The notes under the pieces are model-generated. The model saw nothing but the letters and a program-made list of their open reading frames with translations, did not search any database and was not told where the DNA came from. The position numbers were made by a program, and so were the translations under genes. A stretch of 6,035 bases of DNA from an uncultured Clostridiaceae bacterium (GTDB lineage Bacteria; Bacillota; Clostridia; Lachnospirales; Lachnospiraceae), in assembly GCA_947175805.1 (NCBI GenBank), contig CAMWOF010000153.1, positions 1 to 6,035 of the forward strand. The letters are read 5' to 3'. Below are positions 1 through 5,186 of the stretch, piece by piece. Position 1 is the first letter of the stretch; each line of letters starts with the position of its first letter.

Positions 1-1517
1 AACGCTACCTGGGCATCGGTAATGGAATTATATGCCGCCACCGAAATCACCCGCTCCGCAGAGGATGGAATCGGCAGGGTTGCCTCCGCTGGAGGACGCA
101 ATAAACCTGTAGCGGCGCTGGTCGCCTCCGCCACCGGCAGCCAGAGATTTACACGCCCATTTGCAATCGTCCCCGTATTTATCTCTATCTGCCAGACACC
201 GGACAAGATATAGTCCGCAAGCGGACTGAAGGCAATAAATATCTGCTGTGACTGGTTATAAGGCGTGGGAAGCCCCTGATATATGCCGACCTCCGTATCT
301 GCTGCAAAATATCTCGTGTAGACCCCCTCTGAACGCCTCGCCGCCTCCCTGTCTGAAATATCTCCAAAGGGACCCAGCCGTCTCCCGTTTGGCGCCACCA
401 GCGTAATTTCCATATCATCTGCCAGCTGCTTCCATATCTGGAGGTTTAAGCTTCTCTCATAAGTCGCCACCGTAAATTCCTCTATATATTTGCGCCTTCC
501 GGCAAGCTGCCTGCTGATATGCCGCGCAGAGGCGCCATCATTTCCCGTGCCCACACAAATACTGACCCGCGCCATAGATGCAACCAAATCCAGATACCGC
601 TCCGTCAGCGCTGTCCCGTCATGGGCGCCATAGTTATTCCCATAGCTGAGATTAACAGAAAGCGGCATATTGACGTTGTCCGCAAAACGCTTCGCAAAGG
701 TCACCGCCTGTATCAGCTCAGAGGTTTTTGGCACATCCTGGTTCCTGCCGCTGGCAAGCTTTACAATCAACAGGGAAGCCTCCGGCGCCACATTTGCCGC
801 TATCCCCGCTACATGGGTGCCATGACCGCTTCGGTCTGTGGTAGGAACCAGCGCAAGCGCTGCCTCCCTGGCAGCAAATGGGCCTTTTGTTCCAGGCTCC
901 GCCGTAAGCGCCTCATTAATCTGCGCCTCAGTGTACAGGGTACCAAGACGAAATCCCGCGGGCGGCGTCCCTTCTATGGTCTGATCCCAGATAGCAAGAA
1001 TTCTGGTGGTTTTATCCGCCTTTAGAAATGCAGGGTGCAGATAGTCAATCCCCGAATCGGCAATACAGATAATCGTACCCGCCCCTGTCAGGTTATAAGG
1101 CTCCCGGTACACCGCAGGCAGGCATGATGCAGCAATCCCCTCCATATCCGTTCCCAGTATGGAGGCGGCGGCAAGCTCTGCCTGTGGCTGTATTTGCGGA
1201 TAGTCCTCCAATTGATTTTCATTCCAATCCAGAACCAGGCTGCGTGGCTTTTCCACATATGCAATCTGCGGAAATTCCAGTAAACGGGGGATATCCGATT
1301 CCTTGATTGTTACAATCGCATAATCCCCCATCAGATAAACAACAGACAGTGGTAATGCCTCAACCACTGCCTGTAAATTTCCGATATACTGCACCAACAG
1401 CTCCCACTGCCGGGAGGCAGCATCATATCCGATGTTCAACTCCAAATTTTTTTCTCTTTGTGCATCTGTAGTGTTAAGCGCCAGCCCAAGCTGCGGGTCC
1501 AATTTTATGCTATCCAT
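1..1517 (-). CDS. S8 subtilisin-like serine protease, CspB/CspA-like germination protease (3' end cut by window edge)
   Basis: The reading frame is open from an ATG at 1517 to the left edge, giving 505 residues with no stop. GGGAG at 1527-1531 lies 9 bases upstream and supports this start; the ATG 4 bases further upstream meets a stop after five codons. Subtilase motifs are clear: catalytic Asp154 in IADSGIDYLHPAF, catalytic His232 in SGHGTHVAGI, and the oxyanion-hole Asn326 in GTGNDG. The catalytic Ser (GTS motif) would lie beyond the window, so activity cannot be judged. Residues 1-100 have no signal peptide and resemble the Csp prodomain. About 160 residues follow Asn326 without reaching the Ser motif, which fits the jellyroll insert known in CspB. 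In Clostridia, Csp proteases process the spore cortex hydrolase SleC during germination. That role is inferred here from family likeness; some paralogues of this peptidase group in Lachnospiraceae have no proven role. Confidence 0.88.
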   Translation of the reverse strand, partial: MDSIKLDPQLGLALNTTDAQREKNLELNIGYDAASRQWELLVQYIGNLQAVVEALPLSVVYLMGDYAIVTIKESDIPRLLEFPQIAYVEKPRSLVLDWNENQLEDYPQIQPQAELAAASILGTDMEGIAASCLPAVYREPYNLTGAGTIICIADSGIDYLHPAFLKADKTTRILAIWDQTIEGTPPAGFRLGTLYTEAQINEALTAEPGTKGPFAAREAALALVPTTDRSGHGTHVAGIAANVAPEASLLIVKLASGRNQDVPKTSELIQAVTFAKRFADNVNMPLSVNLSYGNNYGAHDGTALTERYLDLVASMARVSICVGTGNDGASARHISRQLAGRRKYIEEFTVATYERSLNLQIWKQLADDMEITLVAPNGRRLGPFGDISDREAARRSEGVYTRYFAADTEVGIYQGLPTPYNQSQQIFIAFSPLADYILSGVWQIEINTGTIANGRVNLWLPVAEATSAATGLLRPPAEATLPIPSSAERVISVAAYNSITDAQVA

Positions 1518-1551
1518 GACATTACACTCCCGAAAGCTTATCATTACTTTC

Positions 1552-1578
1552 ATCCTATGCATGCCTGCCGGCAAATAT
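1552..1578 (-). promoter_or_regulatory. candidate sporulation sigma-E-like promoter for the S8 protease
   Basis: On the minus strand ATATT (1574-1578) is followed after 14 bases by CATAGGAT (1552-1559). Sigma-E promoters of spore formers have an ATATT-like -35 and a CATACANT-like -10 at about this spacing, so the -35 core fits and the -10 matches at its CATA start and final T. Transcription would begin near 1545, leaving a leader of about 28 bases that still contains the GGGAG ribosome site. The csp genes of C. difficile are known to be expressed in the mother cell under sigma-E. The match is partial, and read-through from the ZIP gene is an equally good explanation. Confidence 0.3.
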
Positions 1579-1594
1579 CACCACACTAAGCAGC

Positions 1595-2371
1595 TTAGCT
1601 AAGTGCAACATCGAGCACCATCATTAGCGTAAAGCCAATCGCTGCACCTATGGTTCCCATATTGGAGTGTTCGCCCATCTGTGACTCGGGAATCAACTCC
1701 TCAATGACCACATAAATCATGGCTCCCGCCGCAAAGGAGAGCATATAGGGCAGTATGATTTGCACCTGCTTTGCCAGCAATATGGTGCCCAATGCTCCCA
1801 ACGGTTCCACCACCCCGGATAAAGCCCCGTACAAAAATGCTTTCCCCTTAGATAAACCGGAGCTTTTTAATGGCATAGATATAATCGCCCCCTCCGGAAA
1901 GTTCTGTATTGCAATACCAAGGGCAAGTGTAAATGCCCCGGCAACGGTTATCCCCACGTCGCCCATGAAGGCGCCTGCGCATGTTACCCCCACCGCCATT
2001 CCCTCCGGCAGATTATGCAGCGTCACCGCCAGAATCAACATTATCGATTTTGGTAAGCCTGACTTCAGCCCTTCGGGCCGGTCACTATCTAAATGTAAAT
2101 GAGGAATCAAGCTGTCTAACAAAAGCAGAAATACAATTCCCAACAGGAACCCTGTCGCCGCCGGAAACCACGAAAGCCCGGTACCTTCCTCCGCAAGCTC
2201 CAGGGCTGGAATCAAAAGGGACCATACAGAGGCCGCAATCATCACGCCGGAGGCAAACCCCAAAAGCACCTTTTCCAGCCAGGGATTCATGGAGTCCCGC
2301 ATAAAAAACACCATGGCAGAGCCTAAAACGGTTCCTATAAACGGTATTAACAGAATCATTGCCATTTGCAT
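1595..2371 (-). CDS. ZIP family divalent metal transporter (ZupT/GufA-like)
   Basis: This complete 258-residue membrane protein belongs to the ZIP family, which moves Zn2+ and often Fe2+ or Mn2+ into the cytoplasm. Eight hydrophobic segments can be placed at about residues 3-22, 34-57, 70-92, 108-130, 140-168, 178-200, 205-226 and 236-257. The metal-site signatures are intact: HNLPEG (H119-G124) in helix 4 and QNFPEG (Q156-G161) in helix 5. EELIPE (224-229) lies in helix 7, and an HLH pair (H91, H93) lies in the loop between helices 3 and 4. The length is typical of bacterial ZupT/GufA-type members. An in-frame TAA two codons upstream makes the ATG at 2371 the first possible start. The best ribosome site, AAAGGA at 2386-2391, is 14 bases away, which is long and suggests modest translation. 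Metal specificity cannot be read from sequence. Confidence 0.92.
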   Translation of the reverse strand: MQMAMILLIPFIGTVLGSAMVFFMRDSMNPWLEKVLLGFASGVMIAASVWSLLIPALELAEEGTGLSWFPAATGFLLGIVFLLLLDSLIPHLHLDSDRPEGLKSGLPKSIMLILAVTLHNLPEGMAVGVTCAGAFMGDVGITVAGAFTLALGIAIQNFPEGAIISMPLKSSGLSKGKAFLYGALSGVVEPLGALGTILLAKQVQIILPYMLSFAAGAMIYVVIEELIPESQMGEHSNMGTIGAAIGFTLMMVLDVALS

Positions 2372-2397
2372 CGTTTATTCATCCATCCTTTCACAAT

Positions 2398-2425
2398 AGT
2401 ATATGCAATTATAATTGTTTGTAAA
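2398..2425 (-). promoter_or_regulatory. sigma-A-type promoter of the ZIP transporter gene
   Basis: On the minus strand a -35 box TTTACA (2420-2425) is separated by 16 bases from a -10 box TATACT (2398-2403). Transcription would start near 2391, about 20 bases before the ATG. It lies just past the terminator of the preceding operon, so the transporter is probably a separate transcription unit. TATAAT at 2409-2414 is an alternative -10 but has no good -35. Confidence 0.55.
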
Positions 2426-2428
2426 CAA
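2406..2428. repeat. two overlapping palindromes in the ZIP promoter, candidate operator
   Basis: CAATTATAATTG at 2406-2417 is a perfect 12-base palindrome that fills most of the spacer between -10 and -35. TTGTTT-GT-AAACAA at 2415-2428 is a second inverted repeat with 6-base arms covering the -35 box. A repressor bound at either would block RNA polymerase. Metal uptake genes are commonly controlled by Fur-family or MntR/DtxR-family repressors, whose sites are AT-rich palindromes. I cannot match this to one exact box, and AT-rich palindromes also arise by chance. Confidence 0.35.
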
Positions 2429-2434
2429 AAACGC

Positions 2435-2480
2435 AAAATAAAGAAAGAGCAGCATATCTGCATACACAAACACACTGCTC
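2435..2480 (-). terminator. intrinsic terminator of the endoglucanase/coiled-coil operon
   Basis: Read on the minus strand, GAGCAG (2475-2480) pairs with CTGCTC (2447-2452). The stem can extend by five more pairs, several of them G-U, around a loop of about 12 bases. A T-rich tract TTTCTTTATTTT (2435-2446) follows immediately. It begins 10 bases after the stop codon of the coiled-coil gene. The stem is weak in its upper half, so termination may be incomplete. Confidence 0.65.
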
Positions 2481-2490
2481 ACATCGTCCG

Positions 2491-3666
2491 TTATTCGGGA
2501 CTGTGCAACAATACTTCCACATCCTGATGTCCATATTCCATAAGGGCAATGCGGATTTCATTGCGAATCTCTTCATTTGCATTAATATTTATCATCTCAT
2601 ACAGACGGAATACATAGCTGACCCAGCTCTCATATACCGCCGTGCGGATTAAAATGTCCTTCTCATAGGCTTCCTTTTCTTCCTTGCTCATTGGGCCAAG
2701 CTCCTCATTCAGATGATGTTTTTCCTCCTCTGCCTCATGGAGCTCATTTTCCGCCTCATGCAATACATTTTCCGCCAAATCATGGGTCTCCTCGGAAAGC
2801 GCCGCCTCCACAACCTCGTCCACTTTTTCCTCTGGCTCTTGTCCGGCAATTGCTTTCTGCTCTTCTATGGCTTCTGCATATTCCGCATCAAACGCTGCAT
2901 CCTCTTCTCTTGCTTCCTCTTCAATCTTTTCTTTCAAAAGGCGGTTCCTTTTGTCTGCCTCTAATCTGGCTCTTCCAAGCTCCGCCGTCTTGTGGCTGTC
3001 CGATTTTTTTCGGATTGGTTTAACTTCCCTGACAGGCATAGGCATGGGCATAAACAAATCCTGATTTCGTTTGTTCAAAATCCGTTCCGCTTCGTCCAGC
3101 GCCTTTTGTGCCTCCAACGCCTCCTGCCGTTCACGCCTTGCCGCTTCGGCTAACTGCTCCTCTAAAATATCTTCTAAATCCCAGTCAACCACAGGAATCT
3201 GAATCGTACTCTTATCCGCTCCCGCTTTGACTAAGGCCTCTTTTTCTTCCTTGGCTGCAACCACATTCTCATCGTGAAGATTCTGGACATAGCTTTTTGC
3301 CTCGTTTCCTACCATCCCACCGCTATAGGCAATCGCCTCAAGCATCTCGGTTCTCACAAGACCACAGTCATACATCTCAATAATCAGATCCTTTAAACAA
3401 TCCTCTGCCTTGTCAAAATAGTGGTAGTAGGATTCCATTGGGCGTCCCTCCGGCCTGTCCTCTACATCCTGCTTGTTATACCAGTAATTTTTAGAACAAC
3501 CAATGGTGCGCAGCTTAATGGAGTCCATCTTTTCCCTTGCCCGCTTTAAGCGTCTCACGCGGCTTCTCTCCACGCTGAATCCAAAAAACTTCACTGTCCA
3601 TATCATTAAATATATAAAAACAACAACGAGCAGTGCTCCCAGAACAGGTTCCAGTAACTTGTCCAT
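2491..3666 (-). CDS. uncharacterised membrane-anchored, Glu/Ala-rich coiled-coil protein
   Basis: I do not recognise this 391-residue protein. The start is well supported by AAAGGAGG (3676-3683) 9 bases upstream. One membrane helix spans about residues 8-28, followed at once by a strongly basic stretch (ERSRVRRLKRAREK), so the long C-terminal part should be cytoplasmic. Residues 55-135 look globular, with Cys57, Cys90 and Cys101 and many aromatics. Residues 163-200 and 225-335 are charged, Glu/Ala-rich and probably coiled coil, split by an M-P-M-P-M-P segment at 206-211. The end (about 336-391) becomes less acidic, contains several aromatics and looks folded. The gene starts 29 bases after the endoglucanase stop and a terminator follows it, so the two are likely cotranscribed. 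A single helix plus long cytoplasmic coiled coil recalls the layout of EzrA, but I see no sequence motif for that or any other function. Confidence 0.85.
   Translation of the reverse strand: MDKLLEPVLGALLVVVFIYLMIWTVKFFGFSVERSRVRRLKRAREKMDSIKLRTIGCSKNYWYNKQDVEDRPEGRPMESYYHYFDKAEDCLKDLIIEMYDCGLVRTEMLEAIAYSGGMVGNEAKSYVQNLHDENVVAAKEEKEALVKAGADKSTIQIPVVDWDLEDILEEQLAEAARRERQEALEAQKALDEAERILNKRNQDLFMPMPMPVREVKPIRKKSDSHKTAELGRARLEADKRNRLLKEKIEEEAREEDAAFDAEYAEAIEEQKAIAGQEPEEKVDEVVEAALSEETHDLAENVLHEAENELHEAEEEKHHLNEELGPMSKEEKEAYEKDILIRTAVYESWVSYVFRLYEMININANEEIRNEIRIALMEYGHQDVEVLLHSPE
2713..2775 (-). repeat. three 21-base tandem units coding for heptads in the coiled-coil protein
   Basis: Residues 298-318 read as three heptads: AENVLHE, AENELHE and AEEEKHH. 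The first two 21-base units are identical at 17 of 21 positions, and the third is more diverged. This indicates local tandem duplication inside the coiled-coil region rather than a separate element. Confidence 0.7.
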
Positions 3667-3695
3667 GCTCTTGCTCCTCCTTTGTGCATAATCAA

Positions 3696-4772
3696 TTATG
3701 CTTTCTTACCCAGCTTTTTCTTCCGGGCCAAATACTTCTTTTTTATGTACTTTCCGGCAGTGGATAAATCACTGCTCTTCCAGCCACTGGTCTTTTTTGT
3801 TCCCTTCTTTAAAAGGGAGGCGGATTCGTCCTTATTGCTAAGACTCCAGCAAAAATAGCTGATATTGTATTTATCCAGCTGTTTAAACCATTTATCCGCT
3901 GATTTTTTGTTTATGCTTCCGTTACCGTTTGCCTCAGACAGCCCAAACTCTGATACAATCACCGGCAGCCCCTTTCCCCGGGCATAATCAAGCTTCTTCG
4001 GAAGATATTGGCTATGGGAAGCCTCACTTGCATAGAAATGCAGAGAGTACATGATATTGTCATATCCGGTTATCGGACTGTCCGCCACCTCATTAGAGGT
4101 GCCATCTGAGCCTAACTGCGACCATGTCGGAGTTCCAACGATAATCACCGCATCCTTATCGTATTTGCGGATGACCTTAATGATTTTCTTGGCGTAGGAC
4201 TTAATGTCTTTCCAACTGCTGCCATTTGGCTCGTTACATATCTCATAGATAACATTGTTAGCATTCTTGTATTTTTTTGCCATAGCAGTAAAAAACTTCT
4301 TTGCATCATCATAATGTCGGTTTGGATCACCATCGCTTAAAATATGCCAATCAATAACCGCATACATGCCAAGCTCCGTAGCATAGCTGACGCCCTTGTT
4401 CACAAGCTTTTTAAGCTCCTTCTGGTTACCGCCGCTGCAATAGCCGTTATACTCCTCCGTATACATGGCAAGGCGGATGGCATTGACACCCCACTCATCC
4501 CGCAGCGTCTTAAATGCTTTTTTATTTACATAGGGTTTGCCTGTATCCCAGTTAATTCCGTGGGTACTGATGCCCCGGATCTGAAACTGGTTCCCCTTCT
4601 TATCCACCAAATCTGTACCTTCCACAGACAGCTTGCCATGCTTACTGACCGGTGTGGACGCCGCAGACACAAAGCGTGCAGGTACAGCGGTAAACAGTGT
4701 AACAGCCATTATGATTACCATAAAGAGCGCAGCTCTTTTTTTCACGCTCCGGTTATGCAAGTATTCCATCAT
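3696..4772 (-). CDS. secreted GH5 family endo-beta-1,4-glucanase (cellulase), subfamily 2-like
   Basis: The 358-residue product should be exported and cut internal beta-1,4 bonds in cellulose or related beta-glucans. A signal peptide is evident: basic KKR (11-13), a hydrophobic core 14-30, and a likely cut after V35-S36-A37. The catalytic domain runs from about 45 to 340. It shows the GH5 landmarks Arg100 in AIRLAMYT, DWHILSDGDPN (141-151), acid/base Glu181 in YEICNEPNG, HFY (245-247), nucleophile Glu275 in VIVSEFG, and FCWSLSNKDES near 307-317. These strings are typical of subfamily 2 bacterial endoglucanases. No carbohydrate-binding module, dockerin or sorting signal follows; the protein ends in a Lys-rich tail (344-357). 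ATG at 4772 is chosen because of its ribosome site and signal peptide; the frame stays open to 4916 but that stretch contains the promoter. The next ATG (4769) is also possible. Confidence 0.93.
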   Translation of the reverse strand: MMEYLHNRSVKKRAALFMVIIMAVTLFTAVPARFVSAASTPVSKHGKLSVEGTDLVDKKGNQFQIRGISTHGINWDTGKPYVNKKAFKTLRDEWGVNAIRLAMYTEEYNGYCSGGNQKELKKLVNKGVSYATELGMYAVIDWHILSDGDPNRHYDDAKKFFTAMAKKYKNANNVIYEICNEPNGSSWKDIKSYAKKIIKVIRKYDKDAVIIVGTPTWSQLGSDGTSNEVADSPITGYDNIMYSLHFYASEASHSQYLPKKLDYARGKGLPVIVSEFGLSEANGNGSINKKSADKWFKQLDKYNISYFCWSLSNKDESASLLKKGTKKTSGWKSSDLSTAGKYIKKKYLARKKKLGKKA

Positions 4773-4779
4773 CAACAAT

Positions 4780-4786
4780 CCCTCCC
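4780..4786 (-). promoter_or_regulatory. ribosome binding site that fixes the endoglucanase start
   Basis: GGGAGGG on the minus strand sits 7 bases upstream of the ATG at 4772. It supports the short form of the protein that begins with a normal signal peptide, against the 48-residue longer frame starting at 4916. Confidence 0.85.
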
Positions 4787-4794
4787 ATAATGAA

Positions 4795-4810
4795 ATGCCG
4801 TTCCCGGCAT
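4795..4810 (-). other. small hairpin in the endoglucanase 5' UTR
   Basis: ATGCCG and CGGCAT form a perfect 6-base-pair stem closed by GGAA, a GNRA-type tetraloop. It lies 8 bases upstream of the ribosome binding site, within a leader of about 70 bases. It could stabilise the mRNA 5' end or tune translation. No U-tract follows, so it is not a terminator, and I see no known riboswitch fold. Confidence 0.5.
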
Positions 4811-4849
4811 CTGCATAAAAACTCTTGAAAAAATCAACATGTATCCTAC

Positions 4850-4879
4850 ATTCTAACACGAACAAACACTGATTGACAA
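4850..4879 (-). promoter_or_regulatory. sigma-A-type promoter of the endoglucanase operon, with extended -10
   Basis: On the minus strand TTGTCA (4874-4879, one mismatch to TTGACA) is followed after 18 bases by TAGAAT (4850-4855, one mismatch to TATAAT). A TG one base upstream of the -10 makes an extended -10 element. Transcription would start near 4843. It lies just past the terminator of the copper ATPase gene, so the endoglucanase starts a new transcription unit. Confidence 0.7.
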
Positions 4880-4931
4880 CTATTTTCCACATAAATTTAA
4901 TGAAAAAACATTCCAAAAAAGGATTTTAACG

Positions 4932-4970
4932 TAAAAAACAGGCAGAGAAAACTGTTCTGTCTCCTCTGCC
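4932..4970 (-). terminator. intrinsic terminator of the copper ATPase gene
   Basis: Read on the minus strand, GGCAGAG (4964-4970) pairs perfectly with CTCTGCC (4941-4947) around a 16-base loop, and a TGTTTTTT tract follows. The hairpin starts 6 bases after the stop codon. Confidence 0.88.
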
Positions 4971-4976
4971 TATGGA

Positions 4977-5186
4977 TTAATGCAAGGCGGTCACGGTGTA
5001 ATCCTGCGCCTCTACTGCATTTTTCAGCACTTCATCCTCCACTTGAGCCGCCAGCTTCACCACGGCAGTCCCTTTTTCATGGCTTACCACTGCCTCCGTA
5101 ACACCCTCTAGTGCCTCCAGTGTCTTTTTAACTCTTGCCTCGCAGTGTCCACACATCATACCTGTAATCTCCAGTGTCTTTTCCAT
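4977..5186 (-). CDS. copZ: possible nested copZ: internal in-frame start giving a free CopZ-like copper chaperone
   Basis: An ATG at 5186, in frame with the ATPase, begins a 69-residue segment (MEKTLEITGMMCGHC...) that is a complete HMA domain of the size of free CopZ proteins. The Cu+-binding Cys12 and Cys15 are present. AAAAGGAG (5196-5203) lies 9 bases upstream, a spacing as good as any genuine start in this window. If used, the mRNA would make both the ATPase with a tethered chaperone domain and a free chaperone that delivers Cu+ to it. E. coli copA makes a free CopZ-like fragment by frameshifting, so dual output from copA has precedent by another mechanism. The alternative is a remnant start from an old copA-copZ fusion, or chance in a Lys/Glu-rich linker. 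Confidence 0.45.
   Translation of the reverse strand: MEKTLEITGMMCGHCEARVKKTLEALEGVTEAVVSHEKGTAVVKLAAQVEDEVLKNAVEAQDYTVTALH

Noticed and set aside
519..1025. Plus-strand frame of 168 codons and other plus-strand frames opposite the five genes
   Set aside because: They lie antisense to well-supported genes, lack ribosome sites and their products show no recognisable motifs.
1500..1517. Shared peptide MDSIKL at the protease N-terminus and at residues 47-52 of the coiled-coil protein
   Set aside because: The codons differ and flanking residues are unrelated, so it is a chance match.
1581..1602. Inverted repeat CTAAG-CAG-CTTAG near the ZIP stop codon as a terminator
   Set aside because: The stem is short and AT-rich, overlaps the coding end and has no U-tract after it.
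2375..2386. Three-codon upstream reading frame (ATG GAT GAA TAA) before the ZIP gene as a leader peptide
   Set aside because: Its ATG overlaps the only Shine-Dalgarno-like sequence, so it is unlikely to be translated.
4773..4916. 48-residue N-terminal extension of the endoglucanase from an upstream ATG at 4916
   Set aside because: It has no ribosome site, would put the signal peptide in mid-protein and overlaps the promoter and its start point.
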